Under the pieces are notes generated by a model. It was not told the origin of the DNA. It saw only the letters and a list, made by a program, of their open reading frames with translations, and ran no database searches. 64,000 bases of DNA from Prevotella melaninogenica. Its GTDB lineage: Bacteria; Bacteroidota; Bacteroidia; Bacteroidales; Bacteroidaceae. The position numbers were made by a program, and so were the translations under genes. Positions 42,410 to 52,500 of the stretch are shown here, one piece after another. Every line of letters starts with the position of its first letter. The first letter of the stretch is position 1. The stretch is taken from contig NZ_CP072347.1 in assembly GCF_018127925.1 (NCBI RefSeq), positions 1,366,501 through 1,430,500 of the forward strand, written 5' to 3'.

Positions 42410-45400
42410 TTAAAATCCAAGTCTTACTGAGAACTCTACACTTCGCTCATAAGGATAACTTAATCCGCGCTCACGTTTTACAGATGAGAGATAGAAGAGG
42501 TCGTTAGCCAACATCTCCAAGTGTAAACGCTTCAAGCCATATCGCTTAATGAATGTCAATGGCACTTCGTATGCTAACGAGAGACTGCTCAGCGTGATAT
42601 AATTATTTGTCTCAACAAATCGTGATGTCTGCATAGGTACACTTGAATCGCTAATTCGCTTGTACTTTGCTTGCTGACCTACTTCCTTCCATCTACTGCT
42701 AAATACACGTTCGTCAGCGTTATAGCGTGGGTCGGCACCCTCCACCTTACTTGCTAACGTCTGGTTATAGACAGCTCCACCGAAAGAATAACGCATAGAC
42801 ATACCCATTGAGAACTGCTTATAGGTAAGGTAAGAACCGATTGAACCCATACCGAATGGTGTGGTATCGCCATATACGACCTTGTCATTAGGATCGTAAA
42901 CGAACGTAAGGCTGCCGTCGCGCTTAATAAATACCTCATTACCCGTGATAGGGTCGATACCAGCAGAAGAAACTACCTTCAATGCTGTCAACGACTGACC
43001 TTCCTCATAGATAGGCAATGGTGTCACACCACCCTTTGCCTGGTTCTTCTCGTTTTGTTCACGAAGAGCGTTACTAATCTTCTTAATCTTATTCTTGTTG
43101 TAGGCATAGTTAAGGCTCAACGACCACTCCCAATCCTTATTCTTGATAGGGATAACACGTGTCTGGAACTCAAATCCATGGTTCTCTACCTCTCCGACAT
43201 TCTCACGTGACGTGGTGATACCCAATGATGGAGCCTTAGTGATGTCAAGCAACAAGTTGTCTGTATTCTTTACATAAACATCTGCCGAGAAGTCCCAGCG
43301 TCCCTTGAACATTGTGAGGTCAAGACCGAGGTTGGCACTGAGTGTTCTCTCCCACTTAAGGTTCTTGTTTCCAATACCCATTGGTACGGCACCAATACCT
43401 TTTATATAGTTAAGACCTGCCAAACTGGTATACATTGTCAACGCCTGATAGGGTTCAAACGAGATGTTTCCAAGATAACCCAAACTTGCACGAAGCTTTA
43501 ACAACTGGAAAGGTGAACCTTTAAGGAACTTCTCATTATGAATATTCCATCCTGTTCCCACACTCCAGAAAGGAGCGAAACGAGAGTTCTTACCAAACTT
43601 AGACGAACCTTCATAGCGATAAATTACATCTAAGAAGTAACGGTTATCCCATATTGTGTTAAGGTTTACGAAGAAACCTGCACCATTATACTTATTGTCT
43701 ACACCACCTGGTTTACCTGTTGGATAGTTTCCTGCCAACAATGGGTGGGCTACATTGTCTGAATAATAACCTACAGAACCATACGTACTACCATCGACAG
43801 AGTTTGACTCGATCGTTGCACCAGCCATCGTCGTAAGGAACAGCTTACTAAATATATAGTTATTGTATGACACCATCAACTTACCCTGATAAGTAGTTGT
43901 ACTGGTGAAAGTCTCTCTCAGTAGTCCTCTGCGTGACACATCGGCTACGTTCTTAATCTGATCTGCCGAGAATGGTGACACAAAGTTACGTCCTTCATAT
44001 TTCGTCTTTTGTATTGAGAAGTCACCATCAATTCTGAATTTCTCACCCAACCATAACTGAAGTGTTGTTGTGTTTAATACGTCGAGCGTATTTCCTCTGT
44101 TGAAACTACCTAACGAAGCCTCATACAAAGGGTTAGAGAGGTCATAATTCAACTTTGGTTTCAATGCGCCATACTCATCATATGGATATTCATATGGGTT
44201 CTGCTTCACCCACTCAGAGAAGTCACCATATGGCGACTGAGTTGATTTTACAGATGAGATAGTAGCCGTATTACTGATAAAGAACTTACCTGAAAGGTTA
44301 TATGAGAGTTTGAAGTTTGTTGACAAACGCTCACGACTCGAACCCTTCATTACACCTTCCTCATCACCATAACGGACACCTAAGTTATATCGTGCGTGCT
44401 CATCACCTCCATCGATACTTACACTATGCTGTGAAGAAACCGCATTACGCAATGGTTTCTTAATCCAGTCGGTTGTCACACCGTCCTGTATCTGGTTGTA
44501 ATAGAATGCATACTTGTTTTGCAGCGCATATTGGTCCGCTAAGTTGGTCGCTGTGTAAAGACCTGCCAAGCGCTCATACTCAAGCTTTTGTGATGCTGAG
44601 AGCAATTTATAATCACTCAAATCTGGAGTTGACAAACGTAATGTTCCGTTATAATTAAATCTCAACTTACCACCCTTGAGTGCCTTTGTTGTGATAACAA
44701 TAACACCTGCGGACGCCTTCGCACCATAGAGTGCTGATGCCGACGCATCTTTGAGTACGGTAATTGACTCGATATCGTTCATATCCATATCATTGACATA
44801 GTCTACCTTTACCTGCGAACCATCAACAACGAATACAGGTAAGTTAGCCTGACCTGAGAAGGTAGCGCGTCCACGAATATTGATATCAGCAATCTTATTT
44901 GGGTCAGATCCGCCAAGGTTATCTTCTAACACGCTAAGACCTGGCACAAAGTTAGCCAAACTCGTAAGTACATTTTTTGTACCAACAGACAACAATTCGT
45001 CTTTCTTTATAGATACTTGCGAACCTGTAAAACTGTTTCTATTCTTTGTTGCAAAACCTGTTACGACAACTTCACCCAACTCACCAACGTCTTCCTGCAT
45101 CGTGAAGTTACCTGCCGTACCATTCTTTACCTTTTTCTCTAAAGGCTTATATCCTATATAATTAAAGGTGAGCGTAACCTCTGGCAAGTCGGTATTAATC
45201 TCATACTGACCGTCCAAATTCGTGATATAACCGCCATTAAAGCCTTTCATTCGGATGGTTACACCAGGCAGAGGCAGACCGTCTTTATCGGTTACCTGTC
45301 CATATACTCCCTTCCGTTTCTCTTGTGTTGGTTTACGAACAAGTTTCACGCTGTTGCCATCAATACTATAGCTAAAACCAGTCTTATTAAAGACTTGCCC

Positions 45401-45676
45401 TAACACGGCACGAACAGGCTGCGCTTGTGCGTCAATGTTAACTTTCTCCGCTTGAGATAGTAGCTCAGGAGTCACATCAAATTGTAACCCTGTTTGCTTT
45501 GACACTTCATCTAAGAAGGTCTTCATTTCTGTTTGCTTCATAGACAGCGTCACCACCATCTTATCGACATCTTGTGTTTGTGCCGATACGGTTGACCCTA
45601 TACTAAGCATTAACATCAGAGCCAGTACTGCCCAAATTCGTAATACGAGATTACTTTTTTGCATTTCTTTTCTCAT
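42410..45676 (-). CDS. SusC/RagA TonB-linked outer-membrane transporter with STN domain
   Basis: The protein has 1088 residues. Order: signal peptide; STN (secretin/TonB short N-terminal) domain at about residues 40-110 (TEMKTFLDEVSKQTGLQFDV, AVLGQVFNKTGFSYSIDG); carboxypeptidase-regulatory-like domain (GQVTDKDGLPLPGVTIRMKG); TonB-box region (GELGEVVVTGFATK); plug (LPVFVVDGSQV, ITVLKDASASALYGAKASAG); and a beta barrel ending YERSVEFSVRLGF. STN domains usually signal to an anti-sigma factor, but none is encoded nearby. With the proteases downstream, the likely cargo is peptides or a protein-bound nutrient (inference). Confidence 0.96.
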   Translation of the reverse strand: MRKEMQKSNLVLRIWAVLALMLMLSIGSTVSAQTQDVDKMVVTLSMKQTEMKTFLDEVSKQTGLQFDVTPELLSQAEKVNIDAQAQPVRAVLGQVFNKTGFSYSIDGNSVKLVRKPTQEKRKGVYGQVTDKDGLPLPGVTIRMKGFNGGYITNLDGQYEINTDLPEVTLTFNYIGYKPLEKKVKNGTAGNFTMQEDVGELGEVVVTGFATKNRNSFTGSQVSIKKDELLSVGTKNVLTSLANFVPGLSVLEDNLGGSDPNKIADINIRGRATFSGQANLPVFVVDGSQVKVDYVNDMDMNDIESITVLKDASASALYGAKASAGVIVITTKALKGGKLRFNYNGTLRLSTPDLSDYKLLSASQKLEYERLAGLYTATNLADQYALQNKYAFYYNQIQDGVTTDWIKKPLRNAVSSQHSVSIDGGDEHARYNLGVRYGDEEGVMKGSSRERLSTNFKLSYNLSGKFFISNTATISSVKSTQSPYGDFSEWVKQNPYEYPYDEYGALKPKLNYDLSNPLYEASLGSFNRGNTLDVLNTTTLQLWLGEKFRIDGDFSIQKTKYEGRNFVSPFSADQIKNVADVSRRGLLRETFTSTTTYQGKLMVSYNNYIFSKLFLTTMAGATIESNSVDGSTYGSVGYYSDNVAHPLLAGNYPTGKPGGVDNKYNGAGFFVNLNTIWDNRYFLDVIYRYEGSSKFGKNSRFAPFWSVGTGWNIHNEKFLKGSPFQLLKLRASLGYLGNISFEPYQALTMYTSLAGLNYIKGIGAVPMGIGNKNLKWERTLSANLGLDLTMFKGRWDFSADVYVKNTDNLLLDITKAPSLGITTSRENVGEVENHGFEFQTRVIPIKNKDWEWSLSLNYAYNKNKIKKISNALREQNEKNQAKGGVTPLPIYEEGQSLTALKVVSSAGIDPITGNEVFIKRDGSLTFVYDPNDKVVYGDTTPFGMGSIGSYLTYKQFSMGMSMRYSFGGAVYNQTLASKVEGADPRYNADERVFSSRWKEVGQQAKYKRISDSSVPMQTSRFVETNNYITLSSLSLAYEVPLTFIKRYGLKRLHLEMLANDLFYLSSVKRERGLSYPYERSVEFSVRLGF

Positions 45677-45787
45677 TTCCCCTCTGGTACTTTAATGTTT
45701 AGAACTATTCTTATAAATTAAAAAAGTAGAATACAAATTATACTGATATTCTTTTTTATTAAAGCCGCTTTTTAAACAGCGAATCTA

Positions 45788-45818
45788 CAAAAGTACACAA
45801 AAAACAAAAACCATGCAA
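45788..45818 (-). promoter_or_regulatory. Promoter of the SusC-metalloprotease locus
   Basis: Minus strand TTG (45818-45816), 20 bases, TACTTTTG (45795-45788). A leader of about 105 bases precedes the SusC start. Confidence 0.78.
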
Positions 45819-46666
45819 ATATTTTTTAAGTTTATATATTAAAAACATATCATTTCATAACATCTATCACAAATATTTGATTGAAACCTAAAATATTATT
45901 TCTTTGCCTATTCTTTACATTGTCTTTCTGCCATTTATGCCTTCACTTAGCCACAACCGATAAATGTATGTAAATATTTTTTGTACACCTTGAATTTTAT
46001 ATATGGCCTTTAGCCTTCGAAAAGGGGCTTAATAGGCTTCTAAAAGATGCCCTTTTAAGGTCTTACTAACGCCCTTTTGAACCCTTAATAAGCGCCTTTT
46101 AAAACATAGGTTGATAACACTCTGTATACCTGACAGTTACAAACACCTTTAGAAATGCTATCTTACACGCATGAAAAGGAGATTTAGCTCGAAGTTATGT
46201 AAATATATTTCACAATAATAAAAGAGTCGGTAGATTCAGGTACTCAGTGTGAAATCAGATTTAACCCATGCGGTCATTAGAACCTAAACATATTTTGGGT
46301 ATTCAGGATTTTGGAGTGATAAGGTTTGCCACTTAAGGTTAGGTTTCTGACGAAATGTCACACGGAGAAAAGGAGAGGACAGAGGATTATTAAAGCAATG
46401 GAAGTCACAGAGGCACTGTCGGTGCATAGAGCGACGGAGTTTATTGGTCAATTCTATTAGCAAATTATATACAAAGCGTTTATACCAAAATAGTTATCAA
46501 GAATCTGTACGCTTCGTCTCTGTTACTCTTTGTGCATCGTCACCTCCATAACATTACGTTTATCTCCGTCCACTCCGTGACTCTGTGTGCCATATTATTT
46601 GAGCGTCTTAGTTTATCAGTCTATCTTACGGGAGGAGCCAACACAGAAGTTTATAAGATAGTATAC
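45819..46666. other. Gene-free region upstream of the SusC locus
   Basis: The gap 45677-46805 has no credible gene. It holds a 'GCCCTTTT' repeat (46010-46115), a pair of inverted sequences of the type GTCACACGGAGAAAAGGAGA (46362-46440) and CACTCCGTGACTCTGTGTGC (46500-46596), and the terminator of the sugar-transporter gene. Confidence 0.6.
46010..46115. repeat. Intergenic 'GCCCTTTT' repeat, copy 3
   Basis: CTAAAAGATGCCCTTTTAAG, GTCTTACTAACGCCCTTTTG, AACCCTTAATAAGCGCCTTT; same order of units as the copies at 8036 and 32838. Confidence 0.8.
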
Positions 46667-46671
46667 AAAAA

Positions 46672-46701
46672 ACGGGATTACCTTCGTAAAGGCAACCCCG
46701 T
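46672..46701 (-). terminator. Terminator of the sugar transporter gene
   Basis: On the minus strand ACGGGGTTGCC, loop, GGTAATCCCGT, then TTTTTTG. It lies about 105 bases after the stop codon at 46806. Confidence 0.75.
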
Positions 46702-46805
46702 AAAACTATTGTAACTTAGGATTATTTAATGTAATAAAAATACTGCTTCCAACCTAAAGAAAGGTTATTATACAGAGACTTATAACGTCTTTAGATATGA
46801 ATCTA

Positions 46806-48014
46806 TTAACGTAACTTATAGCCCTTGAACGCATAGAACAAGATATAACCAAAGCATACAAAGCAAAGACCATAGGCATATCGAGCATCTGAAACATCCT
46901 TTAAAAGACCAAACAGTACTGTAATTGCTGCTCCACCGATAAGTCCCATCGTCAAGAGTGATGAACCCTTCTTGGTAAACTTACCCAAATCCATCAATGC
47001 CAAAGGCCAAAACGCTGGCCACATCAGTGAACATCCTAAAGCCATGACACCAACACTATATATACTATAAACTCCAGGAAGAAGAACAACAAGAGTCGTT
47101 CCCAACAAGGCTACGAATGAACAAATCTGCAAAGCACGTGTCTGAGAAAGATACTTAGGAATCAGAATGATTCCTGCTATATATCCAATACTAATACTAA
47201 TCGGAGTTATCCAAGAATAGTTTTCTGGATGAGCAAGTCCTAACTCATTCGCATAGTCAATGAGCGTTCCCAACACGATAGTCTCTGCACCAACATAAAA
47301 GAAGATGGCAATAGCACCCAGAACCAAGTGTGGGAACTGGAAAACAGACTTCTTACTGTTTGCATAAGCAGATACTTCTTGGTCAACCTCATCAGTCTCA
47401 CTGCTATCCTCACCCGCTGCTTTCACCTCTGGCAATGGTGACAAAAGAGCCACTACACCTAAAGCAACGAACAGACAAATAATCACAGCAAAAGGTTTAC
47501 CTAAATCATCTATAGCAACACTACCTGAAGCACCTGCGAAAAGAGCAATAAAGAGGGGTGACACTGGCCAAGCTAACTTGTTGATCATACCCATAATAGA
47601 GATACGCTTTGCAGCACTCTCCGTTGGTCCCAATATTGTCACATAAGGATTTATAGCTGCCTGTAAGAAGGTGTTAGCCGTTCCACAGAAAAAGGAAGCT
47701 GCAAGAAACAAAGGAAAACTCTTTGCATCTGCCGAGAAGATAAACACTCCAAAACCTACAGCAAACATTCCGAACGCAATAGCCATCGTACGCTTATATC
47801 CTATCTTGCTAATTAACATTCCCGCAGGATAGCCAAAGATGAGGAAAGGCAAGAATGTTGCACCAATGAGCATATATGCTTCCATTGAAGAAACGCTTAA
47901 CGACACCTTCAATACTGGAACCAACAATGAATTTATACCCAAGGCAAATCCACAAGTGAAAAACATAAGCCCTAAGAATGCCATAGGGACAAGGAAACTC
48001 TTTTGTTCTTTCAT
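46806..48014 (-). CDS. FucP/GluP-type sugar MFS transporter
   Basis: This 402-residue major facilitator protein has twelve hydrophobic segments. Family marks are the N-terminal FFTCGFALGINSLLVPVLK and the segment NTFLQAAINPYVTILGPTES, typical of fucose permease and glucose/galactose transporter (GluP) relatives. A charged central loop (SSETDEVDQEVSAYANSKK) separates the two halves. It probably imports a hexose with protons. The specific sugar cannot be read. It is transcribed alone, with its own promoter and terminator. Confidence 0.9.
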   Translation of the reverse strand: MKEQKSFLVPMAFLGLMFFTCGFALGINSLLVPVLKVSLSVSSMEAYMLIGATFLPFLIFGYPAGMLISKIGYKRTMAIAFGMFAVGFGVFIFSADAKSFPLFLAASFFCGTANTFLQAAINPYVTILGPTESAAKRISIMGMINKLAWPVSPLFIALFAGASGSVAIDDLGKPFAVIICLFVALGVVALLSPLPEVKAAGEDSSETDEVDQEVSAYANSKKSVFQFPHLVLGAIAIFFYVGAETIVLGTLIDYANELGLAHPENYSWITPISISIGYIAGIILIPKYLSQTRALQICSFVALLGTTLVVLLPGVYSIYSVGVMALGCSLMWPAFWPLALMDLGKFTKKGSSLLTMGLIGGAAITVLFGLLKDVSDARYAYGLCFVCFGYILFYAFKGYKLR

Positions 48015-48266
48015 AAATCTACTATGCTACACTATTAATGAATACTTCACTTAAATAATATGGGACAACATGACATCTTCTTTTGTTGATTAGAGTAATG
48101 TTATGTCCACGAACAAATCCCTAAAACCTATCATCAACAACTGACATACTCCATCATATTAAACTGTTGGAAGGCCCAACAAATATTACCCTGCATTCTG
48201 TCATTTCAAGAAAAAACCTAACCCAAGTGTTGCAATAAAAGTCACATTAAATCTTGATTGACGATG
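48015..48266. other. Upstream region of the sugar transporter
   Basis: It is presumably the transporter's leader (promoter at 48267-48274), about 245 bases long. It contains no ORF, clear hairpin or repeat that I recognise. Together with 48267-48350 it makes the 336-base gap between the transporter and ispH. Confidence 0.5.
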
Positions 48267-48274
48267 CAAAGGTA
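48267..48274 (-). promoter_or_regulatory. -7 element TACCTTTG for the sugar transporter
   Basis: Minus-strand TACCTTTGCATCG. No clear TTG at 19-20 bases; the ispH terminator directly abuts it. It would give a leader of about 245 bases. Confidence 0.5.
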
Positions 48275-48321
48275 TAAAAAAAACGCGAAAAACTATCACA
48301 ACTTGATAGTTTTTCGCGTTT
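48275..48321 (-). terminator. Strong terminator downstream of ispH
   Basis: AAACGCGAAAAACTATCA and its complement flank a four-base loop, a near-perfect 18-bp stem, followed on the minus strand by a run of T. It lies about 30 bases after the ispH stop codon. Confidence 0.88.
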
Positions 48322-48350
48322 AATCTCTTTGTTTGAGGATTATAAAGCTA

Positions 48351-49358
48351 TTATTTCGTACGCCTGAGTATCTCATCACGACATTCTTCCATCAGCCATT
48401 TTGGCGTACTCGTAGCCCCACAGATTCCTACTGTCTCGACTCCATCAAACCAACTCATGTCGATTTCGTCTGCACTCTCAACTTGATGGGAGTTTGGGTT
48501 TACACTCAAACATTCGTGAAAGAGGACCTTACCATTTGAACTCTTACGGCCTGCCACAAAGAGAATCAAGTCGTGACGAGCAGCAAAGGTTGAAATGTTC
48601 GGCATACGGTTAGCAACCTGTCGGCAGATGGTATCAAAGCTTTGGAACTTTGCCTTTGGTGATATATTACTTTGAATGTATTCGATAATCTTATGAAACT
48701 CATCCAAACTCTTTGTCGTCTGTGAGTAGAGATAGATGTCATTATTAAAGTCTAACGCTTTGACATCTTCAAACTTCTCTATCACAATCGCCTGACTATG
48801 GGTCTGACCAACAAGTCCAAGCACTTCGGCATGACCATTCTTTCCAAAGATAACAATCGAAGAGGAGGCACTAAGTTCTTGTCCCTCGCCTACTGCAGGA
48901 GGAAGAGAAACAGAAGAAGTAGAGGTTTCTACCGCTTCATTCGTTACTGGCTTGAGGTTTGAAGGTTCATCAACAGTAGCCCCACCCTTTGACGATATCA
49001 TATAAGAAGGTTGACGACCTTTCTCATACTGTGTCTTAATACGACGTTGGAGGGCAAGAACCACAGGGCAAGTTGCATCGATAATCTCAATGTTATTACG
49101 TCTTGCAAGCTCGTAAGTCTCAGGTGGTTCGCCATGTGCACGCAGCAAAACCTTCACATTATGGAGTTCGCGCATCTGCTCATGATTGATGGTGATGAGC
49201 CCTTTCTTTGTGAGGCGTTCCACCTCCATACTATTATGTACGATATCACCCAAGCAATAGAGCTTTGTACCCTTTGCCAATTCTTCTTCGGCTTTCTTAA
49301 TGGCTGTGGTCACACCGAAGCAAAAACCACTACCGTTATCTATCTCTATTTGAAGCAT
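48351..49358 (-). CDS. ispH: 4-Hydroxy-3-methylbut-2-enyl diphosphate reductase (IspH)
   Basis: Last enzyme of the MEP isoprenoid pathway, an iron-sulfur protein producing IPP and DMAPP. The three cluster cysteines are visible (GFCFG Cys13, DATCP Cys97, DTICRQ Cys245), as are the substrate-binding His41, His75 and the GHAEV segment (His176, Glu178). Compared with the E. coli enzyme, the first two Cys align at the same numbers, but the GHAEV motif and third Cys are shifted by about 50 residues. The cause is an insertion at residues 115-166, polar and Ser/Thr/Pro-rich (includes NEAVETSTSSVSLPPAVGEG). The core appears intact. Length 335 against about 285-316 usual. Confidence 0.96.
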   Translation of the reverse strand: MLQIEIDNGSGFCFGVTTAIKKAEEELAKGTKLYCLGDIVHNSMEVERLTKKGLITINHEQMRELHNVKVLLRAHGEPPETYELARRNNIEIIDATCPVVLALQRRIKTQYEKGRQPSYMISSKGGATVDEPSNLKPVTNEAVETSTSSVSLPPAVGEGQELSASSSIVIFGKNGHAEVLGLVGQTHSQAIVIEKFEDVKALDFNNDIYLYSQTTKSLDEFHKIIEYIQSNISPKAKFQSFDTICRQVANRMPNISTFAARHDLILFVAGRKSSNGKVLFHECLSVNPNSHQVESADEIDMSWFDGVETVGICGATSTPKWLMEECRDEILRRTK

Positions 49359-49431
49359 TTCTTTTTAAGGAGTTAAGGAGTTGGGAAGTTAGGGGAGTTA
49401 AACCAATACCCCTACTCCACAACTCTATCTA

Positions 49432-49590
49432 ATAACTTGTTTACTTGTCAACTCGTTTACTTGTCAACTCGTTTACTTGTCAACTTGTCTACTCATCTAC
49501 TTGAAAATGAATAGAGTTAAAACAACACTTTGACTCGACAACTCTATCAAATAACTTGTTTACTTGTCTACTTGTTTACTTGTCAACTCG
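49432..49590. repeat. 'TTACTTGTCAACTCG' tandem repeats between ispH and the macroglobulin gene
   Basis: Two runs of TTTACTTGTCAACTCG units (49437-49502 and 49555-49590) lie either side of AATAGAGTTAAAACAACAC, with related AACTCTATC(T/A)AATAACTTG starts. The same family is found inside dcp. The second run supplies the last codons and stop of the macroglobulin-like gene. Confidence 0.85.
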
Positions 49591-52500
49591 TATAACCTCC
49601 GCACCTGTACGTCCGCTATATTCTGGTGCGTATGCACATTGTGCGGTACAGGTTCCTGTCTGATAAACACCAGCACGGTCAATATAATATTCTGTCTCTA
49701 CGACATGCTTACCTTTAGCCATTTGGTCGAAGTAGTAATTAGTCGTGTAATCCTTTGGAGCAATGTAATATCCCCAACGATAACCACTCAACTGACTGAC
49801 AGGCTCAAGGCAAGCTGCACGCTTATCAACTACTTGCACAAAGTCGTAATCACGGTCAGCAATGATCGTCAAACGGATACGCACCTTGTCACCAACTTTA
49901 AGGTTCTTACCTCTCTTCAACAGTACACTATCAACCATGACTTCACGCTTAATCTTCAAGCCAGATGAAGCATCAGAGATATCTGTTGACGCCTGGAAGA
50001 ACTGTGCATAGACAGCACCCCAACTTGTGCCAGTGCTTGTCTTGCTGATAACCAAATCATGAATCTCAGACGAGTGGAAATCAACAGACTGCGTAGCTTT
50101 CACATAACCTAACCCTGCCGTAGGCTGTGTTGTCTGCAATGGCTTATTATCAAGCATTAATGTAGCATGCTCTCCATTCTGCATCAACCAGTTGCCATTG
50201 TTCATAAATGCCCAAATAGCATTCACTGAGTTCAATGGTGTATCCCAAGCCTGCGTACGCTTCTCCTGTAAGAGCCAACGCTGCATCTCAACAAGCGTCT
50301 TACCATCAGTAGGAGTAATGGTCTTTATCGCCTCAATAGCAGCCACCTCTGTTGGAATCTTATAATCACGCCAGCTGTAATAAGCGTTTTTAGAATCGAA
50401 ATAACATCCCTTCTCCTCCGTATAAACCGTATATTCCTTGATACTCTGGAGATATTCGCGCGCCTTTTCAACCTTACCATACTGCTGAAGGATTACTGCA
50501 GTATTCGCTTTACCATAGATAGTCAAGTCCGTAGGCTTCTTGGTCAGGCGGTCAATGAGGTACTTTATGTCATTTGTAGCTCGGTCATGATAGAACAAAG
50601 CATTGGTGTAAAGATAATCACAAAGGTCATCAGATGGGAAGAGTATCGTATTATACTTCTTCTCATCACGCTTCATTTCAGCCACACACTTAGCTACCTT
50701 CTTATCCATAAAGCGGAAAGAAGCGTTAATCATGTTTGTTACCTCTGGGCTTGGACTTGTAAGATTCTGCAAACGAGCAAGTGTCTTTGTCACCGCAACT
50801 GTCATATACAGACTTCCCCTCATTCCTTGCCACCAAGAGAAAGAACCATCAGAGTTTTGTAGTTTCTTTAGACTTGAGAATGTTGATGTCAACTTGTTCT
50901 GCAACTGATTCTCATCAAAGAAGCGCACGAGTTGCTGTTTCTGTTCGCTTTCATTCTTAGCATCCATCACCCAAGGAGTCTCATCAAGTGTCAAAGACTT
51001 GAGTTCTTGATTCTTCTCCAAAGCCGACATCATTGACGTTTCCTTGCCTGTTTCCTTCTTCCATTGCTCGATTGTCTGCTTAATCGATGGGGAAGTACTT
51101 ATAATCTGCTTACCCAAACGATTTGCATAATAAGCCGAAACAAGACTGATAGCATTCTTTTCATTTGCATCTGCGACATAAGGCAATGCCTGAATCATCA
51201 GCCAATTAGGGTTATTGGTGTACTCTACTGTCAGCTTCTGTTCCGTACTCTTCTTTGGGAAAAGCTTACCAACATTAATCGTCTTCACCTCTGCTTCATT
51301 CTGTGTGAATGGATAGGTGTTTGTTACATACTCCTTATTCTGAAGTACTGAGAGGTAATGTTGCTCACCATCAGAGAAGCCATCGCCCTCAACCGTGAAG
51401 CGAACAACAAGCAATGACTGGTCAGCTGTAAGCTTATTTGTATTCTGTGCTAATAAAGAAGCTAAGCTATAAGTTGCAGAACCACTCCCCTGCGCCTTCA
51501 AAACAACAGCTTTACTATCCGTAAAGAGCACCTTCTCTGTTGCAGGGTCAAGGATTTCAATCTTTGCTTTTGCCTTGATATCCTTCTCAGACTGATTAAA
51601 CAAACGAGCAGAAACCATTGCTTCGTCACCCATACGTACAAAACGAGGCATATTAGGTTGCACCATCAAGATCTTCTGAGCAACGATATCATCAGAAAGG
51701 AAGCCATTATTCATATCCTCATCGTGTGCCAATCCCATGAATCGCCACGTAGTAAGACTCTCTGGAAGCGTAAACTTAATACTAACATTACCCTTTCCAT
51801 CCGTCTGCAACTGTGGATAGAAGAATGCTGTCTCATTGAGATTCTCACGCATAGAAGGCTTTACATTCTTCGGTTCGTCCTTTTCTTGTTTTATCTCCTC
51901 ATCTTTCTTTACTACAGGAGCAGTAAATTTCGCTTTCGTTTCCTTAGTAGGTCCAAAGCCAACCTTAACGACCTCATTCATAGAAGACTCCTTTGCCAAA
52001 GCCATTGTCTTAACGGTACGTGTCATGCTTACCATTCGGTCTTCTCTTGCTGAATAAATATAAGCATCTGGCGTATCATAATCTTCCAAGAAGCGACTAT
52101 CAAATCTCGAGAAAGACAATAGCTCTACATCAAAAGGTTTGATATTAGCTTCCCATGAAAGACCCAAACCTGAATAATCAGGCCTCTCCCAATTAACAGA
52201 TGTATAGTTAAGCGAGAAGAAGTTACCTAAGTTCCATGAATTAGACAAGAACTGATCAAGACTCTTGTCATAAAGCGTTGCCATCAGTTGAGCATTGGCA
52301 GCCTTACCATCAGGACGATTAATAGTTACTGTCCATTCCTCCTGCTGACCAGGGATAAGTTTATTACGGAAAGTCTTCCATTTCACAATTAAGCTCTTAT
52401 CTGGTAACGGACGTATAATCCTCTCTGAATGAGCATACAGAACGCCATTCTTTACCCAAGCATAATTAAGAAATATCTCATCACCATACTCTTCCTTATA

